Source: Chersky-822 sp035553055 (GTDB taxonomy: Bacteria > Actinomycetota > Actinomycetes > Streptosporangiales > Streptosporangiaceae). From it: 9,937 nucleotides of DNA. Numbering within the stretch: the stretch's first letter is position 1; each line of letters opens with the position of its first letter. The position numbers and the translations under genes were made by a program. Below are positions 1 through 4,898 of the stretch, piece by piece. The stretch covers positions 1 to 9,937 of the forward strand of contig DATNEK010000299.1 of NCBI GenBank assembly GCA_035553055.1. Direction: 5' to 3'. The notes beneath the pieces were generated by a model, which saw nothing but the letters and a program-made list of their open reading frames with translations, was not told where the DNA came from and did not search any database.

Positions 1-2
1 AT

Positions 3-197
3 CAGGCGGTCACTGTCAGCCAGCTAGCCGCTGCCGAGCGACATGAGACGCGGGTATTTCTGGCCTGCGCCCCCTCCGTCATCTCGGTTCTCGAACGGAC
101 GCAGCTTGAGCGGCGCGCCCAGTTCTTCCTTCGGCACGCCGCCCAGATCACGCGTATCCTCCGCCTAGCGGAGAAAATGTCCGGCCGCACCCACTAG
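3..197 (+). CDS. 3' end of an unrecognised protein (partial, cut by window start)
   Basis: The frame is open from the first bases and ends in TAG at 195-197, giving 64 C-terminal residues. The peptide is helical and rich in Arg, Ala and Gln (for example LERRAQFFLRHAAQ), with no motif or membrane segment I recognise. It lies on the same strand as the next gene with a 39-base gap, so it may be the upstream member of that operon. The opposite strand is also open here (2-190), but that product is an Arg-rich peptide with no upstream support. I prefer the + frame because it is collinear with its neighbour. The function is unknown, and even the coding status is only moderately sure. Confidence 0.45.
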   Translation, partial: QAVTVSQLAAAERHETRVFLACAPSVISVLERTQLERRAQFFLRHAAQITRILRLAEKMSGRTH

Positions 198-236
198 ACC
201 GGCGCGCCGCAAGGGGCCAGGTACGAGCAGGAGCAA

Positions 237-1310
237 ATGGGACAGGACGAGCGGCGGTTCGATTCCCAGGCGGCGCGGGTCGGCCTGGCTTTGCTTCAGA
301 TTCAGGCCAGGGCGTCTGATCCTAAGTCTCAGCCCGGCTGGGTCAACCGCCGCGTCCAGCAGATCGAATTTCTCGACACCCAGGCGGTCCGGTGGCGGGT
401 CAGCGTCGACTTCGAGGTGCCGGACGATGCGCCAGCCGTGAAGCTTGGCGAACGTGAGTTCTATCTGGTGCCGATCACGAGCATGGCCAAGACGGACCTG
501 GTGGCGTTCGACCTGCGGGACGAACTCTCGGCCGCGGTGTGGATGCCGACGTCGAGGCAGACCACTGCCTATCTCGCGCCGGCGCTGGCGTACTGGGCGT
601 CAGCGGATCTGCACCGGCTCCCAGATGAACTGCCCGACGCGCTGGTTGAGGACATCTGGCGGGTAGTGTCAGACCGGCCAGCCCAGATCGCGACCACACC
701 GCCAGCATTGCTGGCCGCCGCTGCGCTGATCGACGCCAGGCACCGCCATGTCCGTGCGCGCCGGATGCTAGCCGAGCGCGGTGTCGCGGTCGCGGTCGTG
801 CCGGGCTGGCAGGTCCCCGCTCAGCTGGCAGCGCGCAGGCAGCGCTCGCGAGCTAGGCGCGAGCTCCGCGTCTCGCTGCGCTCGCGCCAGTCCGCCGAGG
901 CGAAGTTCCGCGCGGTAGCCGAGGAAATCCGTCCGCTGGTGTACCGGCTGATGGCCAGCGCGATCTTCCGCAGCCGGGTCGAAGAGCTGGCGCAGAACTA
1001 TGTTGTGCACGTCGGCGCGGACACCCCGCCTGGCTCACGGAGGATCATCAAGCTCCGCTACGAGAGCGAGATCAGGTTCACGAGGCCCCAAGGCCGGTTT
1101 CACCGGCTGTGGCAGAGCCTGGGCTGGCGGGCATGGCAGGTCGACGTGCTGATCGGCGGCCGAGGCGGCAGTCATCACCTGGAAGTTGCCGCGCCGCCGG
1201 GAGTCGACGTCATGGGCATTGCCGCCGACCCGGTCATCCTTCCTGAGGATATAAGTGACGCGCGACGCGCGTCCCGACACGCCGCCGGCCTGTCGGCGCC
1301 CGGCCGCTGA
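237..1310 (+). CDS. Hypothetical soluble protein, probably the N-terminal part of a frameshift-split membrane-anchored protein
   Basis: The product has 357 residues. The ATG follows AGGAG at 229-233 with a short 3-base spacer. There is no signal peptide or membrane segment. Residues 35-110 look like an alternating beta-strand domain, and residues about 195-240 form a strongly basic helical stretch (LAARRQRSRARRELRVSLRS). Another beta-rich part (about 265-335) contains YESEIRF and HHLEVAAPPGVDV. The last 20 or so residues (SDARRASRHAAGLSAPGR) are low-complexity and read like out-of-frame translation. The next + reading frame continues with PHVHINPP, RYRAAIFVRVSR and four membrane helices. From memory, actinobacterial hypothetical proteins carry these parts in one chain: a cytoplasmic domain, a beta segment of the APPGV type, then a C-terminal four-helix region. 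I therefore infer one gene broken by a 1-base deletion or a sequencing error between 1259 and 1307. Function unknown. Confidence 0.75.
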   Translation: MGQDERRFDSQAARVGLALLQIQARASDPKSQPGWVNRRVQQIEFLDTQAVRWRVSVDFEVPDDAPAVKLGEREFYLVPITSMAKTDLVAFDLRDELSAAVWMPTSRQTTAYLAPALAYWASADLHRLPDELPDALVEDIWRVVSDRPAQIATTPPALLAAAALIDARHRHVRARRMLAERGVAVAVVPGWQVPAQLAARRQRSRARRELRVSLRSRQSAEAKFRAVAEEIRPLVYRLMASAIFRSRVEELAQNYVVHVGADTPPGSRRIIKLRYESEIRFTRPQGRFHRLWQSLGWRAWQVDVLIGGRGGSHHLEVAAPPGVDVMGIAADPVILPEDISDARRASRHAAGLSAPGR

Positions 1311-1336
1311 TCACGGCCGCCTGGTGGCGGGGCCTG

Positions 1337-1855
1337 GTGTACTGGGAACCCAGGGCCGCCTTCTCGGCCTCCGGCTACGCCCCGCACGTGCACATCAACC
1401 CGCCCGGTGCCGCGATGATCAGGTATCGGGCAGCGATCTTCGTGCGAGTAAGCCGACCAGCATGGCTGACCTCGTCCTGGCTCATCGCCCTGGTGATCGG
1501 CGGGGTTGTCGGCGTCGGCCGATTCAGCCTGCAGGTGATTTATTCGCAAACCACGACCGGCGAAGCCGGAACCGCGGCCACGCTCCTGCTCGCGCTGCTC
1601 GGCGTGTTCGCCACCATGCTCATCCGCCCCGGCGAGCATCCGCTCGCCTCAAGGCTCTTGCTGCTAGCCAGGCTGCTGATACTTATCCAGGTCGCCGTGG
1701 TCCTGGTCGGCGTCGGGAACCTGGTCTTGCACAACCCGCGTCATGCCGTGCCGACCACCTTGTGGACGTGGCTGACGATCGTCGCCGGGGCTGCGGCTGG
1801 CCTGTTTACTCTTTCTTGGCTGCTGCCGATTGCGCTGCGGCCGCACCGGGAATAA
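1337..1855 (+). CDS. Four-helix membrane protein, probably the C-terminal part of the split gene upstream
   Basis: The 172-residue reading starts at GTG 1337 with only a G-rich stretch upstream (GGCGGGG). The same frame is open back to 1259, just after a TGA at 1256-1258. The N-terminal 40 residues are soluble (PHVHINPP, then RYRAAIFVRVSRPAWLTSSW). Predicted membrane helices lie at about 44-66, 79-96, 103-131 and 142-164, and the chain ends in a charged RPHRE tail. The conserved-looking segment AATLLLALLGVFATMLIRPGEHPLASRLL crosses helices 2 and 3 (written here in two parts: AATLLLALLGVFATMLI, then RPGEHPLASRLL). Frame and content suggest this is the membrane-anchoring half of the protein begun at 237. 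If it is instead an independent gene, its translation would depend on a poor start site. No enzymatic motif is visible. Confidence 0.65.
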   Translation: MYWEPRAAFSASGYAPHVHINPPGAAMIRYRAAIFVRVSRPAWLTSSWLIALVIGGVVGVGRFSLQVIYSQTTTGEAGTAATLLLALLGVFATMLIRPGEHPLASRLLLLARLLILIQVAVVLVGVGNLVLHNPRHAVPTTLWTWLTIVAGAAAGLFTLSWLLPIALRPHRE

Positions 1856-1900
1856 CAATGTGGTGAAACCGGTTTATACCGGCGCCCTAAGGAGGCGGCA

Positions 1901-2071
1901 ATGGCAGAGCGATCGCAACCCGATCCTGGTGCCCTGTCGATAACGCCCGCCGACGGCTACCAGTACGGCGACGACCACCCTTGGAGCCATGACAAGCAAG
2001 GCCGGCTAGTGGACAGGCTCGGCAAGCTGCTTGACGCCCTTCATGACGAAAAAGGACCGGCGCCCGCCTAG
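1901..2071 (+). CDS. Small 56-residue protein, unrecognised
   Basis: The ATG at 1901 follows an excellent Shine-Dalgarno, AAGGAGG at 1889-1895, five bases upstream, and TAG is at 2069-2071. The product is hydrophilic with no membrane helix. It has a Pro/Asp-rich front half (SQPDPGALSITPADGYQYGD), a HPWSHDKQGRL turn, and an amphipathic helix (LVDRLGKLLDALHDE) ending in KGPAPA. The gene sits 45 bases after the four-helix membrane protein on the same strand, so the two probably share a transcript. A weak stem (CCGGT/ACCGG with loop TTAT, 1869-1882) lies between them. The strong ribosome site and the protein-like composition, with its well-formed C-terminal helix, favour a real gene. I know no function. 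It could be a small partner or regulator of the membrane protein. Confidence 0.6.
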   Translation: MAERSQPDPGALSITPADGYQYGDDHPWSHDKQGRLVDRLGKLLDALHDEKGPAPA

Positions 2072-2145
2072 GGGAACTTGGCGAACGTAAGCGGTGGTCT
2101 GGGTCGGCGAGGTCCGGCGGGGGTCGTGCTGGTGGCGGGCTCGGT

Positions 2146-2169
2146 GCGATGGATTCGGGTATTCATCGC
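2146..2169. repeat. Palindromic repeat copy 1
   Basis: This is a 24-base element with left arm GCGATGGAT, loop TCGGGT and right arm ATTCATCGC. The arms pair over nine positions with one G-T wobble. It shares its plan with the elements at 2200-2255 and 2275-2298. It resembles a REP-type short palindrome placed between convergent genes. Confidence 0.65.
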
Positions 2170-2199
2170 GCTTCGGCGCCGGTTCTGGCGTGGTTGGGT

Positions 2200-2255
2200 G
2201 CGATGGATTCGGGGATCCAGCAGGGAAATCGGGTGTGAGTTCGGGTATCCATCGC
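2200..2255. repeat. Palindromic repeat copies 2 and 3, a degenerate pair
   Basis: Copy 2 (2200-2223) has an intact left arm GCGATGGAT and loop TCGGGG, but its right arm reads ATCCAGCAG. Copy 3 (2232-2255) has a decayed left arm GGTGTGAGT, loop TCGGGT and an intact right arm ATCCATCGC. The two intact outer arms (2200-2208 and 2247-2255) are perfect nine-base complements of each other. The whole 56 bases can therefore fold as one larger hairpin with a 38-base interior. This may be two decayed single copies or one expanded element. Confidence 0.55.
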
Positions 2256-2274
2256 GGCGTCCGGACGGGCTGGC

Positions 2275-2298
2275 GCGATGAATCCGGGAATTCATCGC
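2275..2298. repeat. Palindromic repeat copy 4, perfect arms
   Basis: Left arm GCGATGAAT, loop CCGGGA, right arm ATTCATCGC. The nine-base arms are perfectly complementary, the best-preserved member of the cluster. The arm change (GGAT to GAAT) is compensated on the other side when compared with copies 2/3, as expected if stem pairing is what is conserved. Confidence 0.7.
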
Positions 2299-2370
2299 AG
2301 CTGCGGCTGTCCGCCATGGGCGCGGCCTCACCTGGTGTTGCCTCGGCGACCAAATGAGCGGTGAGTAGTG

Positions 2371-2412
2371 GTCCGGCCGCCTGGCGCGGCGGGGCTAAGC
2401 AGGCGGCCGGAC
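2371..2412 (-). terminator. Long GC-rich hairpin terminator of the chitinase gene
   Basis: The perfect 13-base arms are GTCCGGCCGCCTG (2371-2383) and CAGGCGGCCGGAC (2400-2412), with a 16-base loop. The hairpin begins 22 bases downstream of the chitinase stop on the - strand. It has no T-tract on either side, so it would be the U-less hairpin type often seen in actinobacteria. Given the convergent layout it could also block transcription arriving on the + strand. Confidence 0.65.
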
Positions 2413-2434
2413 GGGTTGGGTTCAGTCCAATCGT

Positions 2435-3502
2435 TTAGTGACCGAAGCCCCGATGAGTGAATGGCTCGAAGGTGTGGCTGAAATACCAGGTCGGCTGCGC
2501 GAGCCCGGAACAGTTGCCCGCGCCCTTGGTGCCTGGGCAGTTTCCGTTGTCACGCTGCACTGCCCAGAATGACAGGGTGCCGATCCCCTTGCTCCGCGCC
2601 CAGTTCAGTATCGTGACCGCGTCGGCGGCGCTGAACGTCTCGTCGGTTCCGAAGTCATCGATGCCGGGCATTTCCGTGACCCCGATCATGCGCCAAAGCT
2701 GCCGCGCGGAGTCGTTCGGATAAAGCGACTGCAACTGACCGAACAGTCCGGCGGCGGCGCTTTCTGTGTCGGCCACCATGTCCTGCTCGGTGCCGAAGAA
2801 GTAATCGAAGGTCAACAGGTTCACGACGCTGATCCTGGCCCCGTCGGCAACCGCGTTCTGCAGAACCGCGAGCTCGGCGGCCGGCAGGCCGGTCGGGAAG
2901 GTCGGCAGCGTGTAGGAGAACTGAATGCGGAAGTGATGCGCCGCCGCCCATAGCTCGGTCTGCGCGATCGCCTCATTGCGGCGGTTGATCCCGGCCGCGT
3001 TGTTGACCGAATCACCCTCCACGTCCAGGTCGATGCGCGGCACGTGGTAGGTGGTGATCAGGCTCTCGAAGACCTGGGCGATGCCGGAGACGCTCGAGCA
3101 GCTGTCCGCCAGCTCGGTGCCTGTGGTGTCAGCGGTGAAGCCGCCGAACGAGGGGATCACGTTCCCGCCAGCGGCCTGGATAGCAGCGATGTCGCTGCCG
3201 AAGCTCGACTGAGCGATCGGCTGGCTAGTGTTGCCGTCCCAGAACGCGGTGCACGAGCCCGGCTGAGCGGTCTGCAGGAAGGCCAGCGACAGGTACTTCG
3301 CGCCGGACTGCTGTGACAGGTCGGCCAGGCCGCCGTCTGTGGTGTCGTAGGTCTCGAAGTAGGGAGCGAAGACGTGCCGAGGCAGCCCCAGCCCATCGGC
3401 ATGCCGCGTGCTAGCGCTGGCGCTCGCCGACATAAAGCCAAGCGCGGCCACGGTCGCGGTGACGGCCGTTAAAGCCGCCGGGACCGAGATGCGTCGTCTC
3501 AT
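2435..3502 (-). CDS. Secreted glycoside hydrolase family 18 chitinase-like protein
   Basis: A GH18 enzyme hydrolyses beta-1,4 links in chitin or related N-acetylglucosamine polymers by substrate-assisted catalysis. This product has 355 residues from ATG 3502. The reading frame extends to 3625, but the internal start is chosen because it opens a textbook Sec signal (MRRRISVPAALTAVTATVAA, cleavage near SASASA at about 30). GGAA lies 7 bases upstream. GH18 landmarks are SFGGF at 118-122 (the SxGG strand), IDLDVEG at 157-163 with probable catalytic acid Glu162 and Asp160, TFDY at 231-234, and SFWAVQRDN at 311-319. The first Asp of the usual DxxDxDxE is replaced by Pro155. No carbohydrate-binding module is present, so it is a bare catalytic domain, probably acting outside the cell. 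It is a single-gene unit with its own operator candidate and terminator. Chitinase is the likely activity, but an endo-N-acetylglucosaminidase or a weak binder cannot be excluded. Confidence 0.87.
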   Translation of the reverse strand: MRRRISVPAALTAVTATVAALGFMSASASASTRHADGLGLPRHVFAPYFETYDTTDGGLADLSQQSGAKYLSLAFLQTAQPGSCTAFWDGNTSQPIAQSSFGSDIAAIQAAGGNVIPSFGGFTADTTGTELADSCSSVSGIAQVFESLITTYHVPRIDLDVEGDSVNNAAGINRRNEAIAQTELWAAAHHFRIQFSYTLPTFPTGLPAAELAVLQNAVADGARISVVNLLTFDYFFGTEQDMVADTESAAAGLFGQLQSLYPNDSARQLWRMIGVTEMPGIDDFGTDETFSAADAVTILNWARSKGIGTLSFWAVQRDNGNCPGTKGAGNCSGLAQPTWYFSHTFEPFTHRGFGH

Positions 3503-3520
3503 GAATGGGTTCCAATCAAT

Positions 3521-3533
3521 AGGAAAGTTTCCT
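3521..3533 (-). promoter_or_regulatory. Palindromic operator candidate upstream of the chitinase
   Basis: AGGAAAGTTTCCT is a 13-base palindrome with an unpaired centre, 19 bases upstream of the chitinase ATG. From memory, similar AGGAAA/TTTCCT palindromes precede secreted glycan-hydrolase genes of actinomycetes, and ROK-family regulators such as the chitosanase regulator CsnR bind sites of this kind. I am unsure of the exact published consensus. A repressor bound here would cover the promoter end or the leader. Confidence 0.55.
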
Positions 3534-3612
3534 GTTTGATTCGGGAGGCTAGCCGCGCCCTGGATAGGCGTCAAGAGCCGCGAGCGCTTCTCAGCCCGAT
3601 GACGGGCCGCAT

Positions 3613-3643
3613 CCCCGCCACCCACGCCACCCCGCCCATCCCC
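3613..3643 (-). other. G-quadruplex-forming motif on the - strand
   Basis: On the - strand there are five runs of three or four G (3640-3643, 3635-3637, 3630-3633, 3621-3623, 3613-3616), separated by loops of 2, 1, 6 and 4 bases. This meets the usual G3+N1-7 rule. It starts 22 bases after the stop of the polymerase gene and ends about 110 bases before the chitinase start. A short stem, CCCGC/GCGGG (3641-3654), overlaps its edge. It may act in 3' end formation of the polymerase transcript, or be composition noise in a C-rich spacer. Confidence 0.4.
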
Positions 3644-3665
3644 GCCTGAGCGGGCCGACGACCGC

Positions 3666-4640
3666 TTACGTCTTTTTTGCCCGGCTTGGGGCTACTCGGG
3701 GGGGCTCGTCGGGCATCTTGGGGTAGACCGGGGGCCACGGGGCGTCGAGCAGGCCGTTCGCGCGGTCGCGGGCGTTCATCTCAAGCAGCGGCTCGATCGA
3801 CTGAGGGCTGTCGTTCATGCCGAGCCACGGGTCACCGACGGACTCGAGTCGGCCAGGCAGCGAGGCGATCGTGAACTGGTCGGGGTGGATGTCGTCAAGC
3901 TCGGCCCAGGCGAGCGGGGTGGATACCTGGGCATCGGGCCGCGCCCGCACCGACCAGGCGCCGAAGACTGTCTTGTGCGGGGCGTTCTGGTTGTAGTCGA
4001 TGAACACCCGAGTGCCGCGCTCTTCCTTCCACCAGGCCGCGGTGATCAGGTCGGGCCGACGCCGCTCAAGCTCGCGGGCGGTCGCCACGGCGGCGGATCT
4101 GACCTGATAGGAGTCCCACCGCCGGTGCAGCCTGACGTAGACGTGCAGGCCGCGGTTGCCCGTGGTCTTTGGGTAGCCGACGATGCCGAGTTCAGCGAAC
4201 AGCGCCTCGAGTTCCCGCGCGGCTTGCCGGATCTGGGTGAACTCCACTCCAGGCGTTGGGTCAAGGTCGATGCGCAACTCGTCGGTGAAGTCGGGGTCAT
4301 CGGCCATGTACGGCCAGACGTGGAATCCCAGGCAGCCGAGGTTGACCGCCCAGAGCACGTGGTCGAGGTCGGCGGCGACAAGCGCCTGTGATGTCGTGCC
4401 GTTCGGCGTTGCCACCGTCGTCGTCCGCAGCCAGTCAGGCGCGTTCTTCGGCACCCGCTTCTGGAAGAACGACGGCCCGCCCGCGCCCTCAGGGAACCGC
4501 TGCAACAGCACGGGCCGCCCGCCCATCGCGGCCATCAGCGGCTCGCCAACCCGCTCGTAGTGTTCGGCCAGATCGCCCTTGGTCTGGCCTGACCCTGGGA
4601 ACAACACCTTGTCGGCGTGGCCGATCAAGCCGCTTCGCAT
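3666..4640 (-). CDS. Stand-alone LigD-type polymerase domain protein (archaeo-eukaryotic primase superfamily)
   Basis: The product has 324 residues from ATG 4640, with GGGAG nine bases upstream. It matches the polymerase module of bacterial NHEJ ligase LigD, which adds nucleotides, preferably ribonucleotides, and fills gaps at DNA ends. Active-site motifs are visible in order. Motif I is RIDLDPTPG with metal ligands Asp125 and Asp127. Motif II is KTTGNRGLHVYVRL with His166. Motif III is FIDYNQNA with Asp215. GFHVWP at 105-110 fits the conserved nucleotide-binding loop. The length fits a single Pol domain, so no ligase or 3'-phosphoesterase domain is attached. The short Lys-rich tail (PSRAKKT) is not a domain. 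It resembles the free-standing mycobacterial PolD1/PolD2 class. No Ku or ATP-dependent ligase gene is adjacent. It is divergent from the SDR stub, with the 26-bp operator between them. The family call is firm; its role in end joining, base repair or lesion bypass is inferred. Confidence 0.92.
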   Translation of the reverse strand: MRSGLIGHADKVLFPGSGQTKGDLAEHYERVGEPLMAAMGGRPVLLQRFPEGAGGPSFFQKRVPKNAPDWLRTTTVATPNGTTSQALVAADLDHVLWAVNLGCLGFHVWPYMADDPDFTDELRIDLDPTPGVEFTQIRQAARELEALFAELGIVGYPKTTGNRGLHVYVRLHRRWDSYQVRSAAVATARELERRRPDLITAAWWKEERGTRVFIDYNQNAPHKTVFGAWSVRARPDAQVSTPLAWAELDDIHPDQFTIASLPGRLESVGDPWLGMNDSPQSIEPLLEMNARDRANGLLDAPWPPVYPKMPDEPPRVAPSRAKKT

Positions 4641-4704
4641 CGAATCTCGCTCCCGTCTCGTCCGGCCTACCTCGCAGGTGCTGTCGGCAGGGGTCGGTAG
4701 ACTT

Positions 4705-4730
4705 TGTTAGTAAACGTTGGTTTACTAACA
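4705..4730. promoter_or_regulatory. Perfect 26-bp palindromic operator, likely for the TetR regulator
   Basis: Arms TGTTAGTAAAC (4705-4715) and GTTTACTAACA (4720-4730) are perfectly complementary across a four-base spacer GTTG. The site lies 61 bases upstream of the SDR stub start and 64 bases upstream of the polymerase start, inside the divergent promoter region. Its size and symmetry suit a TetR dimer, and a TetR gene lies at 4824-5474. A nine-base half-site (AGTAAACCA) recurs at 5478-5486 immediately before that gene. Confidence 0.7.
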
Positions 4731-4790
4731 GGCTGACCAGGGGCCACAAGTCTTTCTTCCACAGAGAAGGATCGCAGACAAGGAGACGCG

Positions 4791-4898
4791 ATGTCCGAGC
4801 CGACACCAGCAAGCAACCAATTGTCAGGCAAGGTGGCGCTTGTCGCAGGCGCTACCAGGGGTGCGGGCCGGGCCATCGCGCTCGAGCTCGGCGGCTAG
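4791..4898 (+). pseudogene. Truncated short-chain dehydrogenase/reductase stub (35 residues)
   Basis: ATG 4791 follows AAGGAG at 4780-4785. The peptide LSGKVALVAGATRGAGRAIA is the first beta-strand and glycine-rich NAD(P)-binding turn (TGxxxGxG class, here AGATRGAG) of the SDR Rossmann fold. The chain then reads LELGG and hits TAG at 4896-4898, where a normal SDR of about 250-300 residues would continue. The catalytic Ser, Tyr and Lys are absent. What follows is antisense to TetR coding sequence, so the rest of the enzyme is gone, most simply by a deletion ending near 4890-4900. The start, ribosome site and operator are intact, so the stub may still be transcribed. It is too short to be an enzyme. 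Confidence 0.75.

Larger units (their letters stand above)
2072..2434. other. Gene-free convergent intergenic region
   Basis: The 363 bases lie between the stop of the + micro-gene and the stop of the - chitinase. The reading frames present on both strands are low-complexity and driven by the repeats (repeated NPSHR/WIRVF-like peptides), so I do not call them genes. The region holds the palindromic repeat cluster at 2146-2298 and the terminator hairpin at 2371-2412. I see nothing else in it. Confidence 0.7.

Noticed and set aside
2..190. 62-aa reading frame on the - strand at the window start
   Set aside because: It is Arg-rich shadow sequence; the + frame is open across the same bases and collinear with the next gene.
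1259..1310. Programmed -1 frameshift signal
   Set aside because: I checked the codons in this interval and found no slippery heptamer, so mutation or sequencing error is preferred.
1255..1866. 203-aa reading frame on + overlapping the four-helix protein
   Set aside because: The product is Arg/Ala/Pro-rich shadow sequence, while the alternative frame at 1337-1855 gives a coherent membrane protein.
1869..1882. Short stem CCGGT/ACCGG before the micro-gene
   Set aside because: Only five pairs, easily expected by chance in high-GC DNA; mentioned with the micro-gene but not called a regulatory element.
2146..2298. Possible CRISPR array
   Set aside because: The copies are spaced irregularly (54, 32 and 43 bases start to start), two are degenerate, they are palindromic throughout, and no cas gene is present.
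2006..2357. Reading frames on both strands through the intergenic repeats
   Set aside because: They translate the palindromic repeats into repeated peptides, have no ribosome sites and overlap each other in several frames.
3503..3625. N-terminal extension of the chitinase frame
   Set aside because: It would put 41 residues in front of a canonical signal peptide and would place the operator palindrome inside coding sequence.
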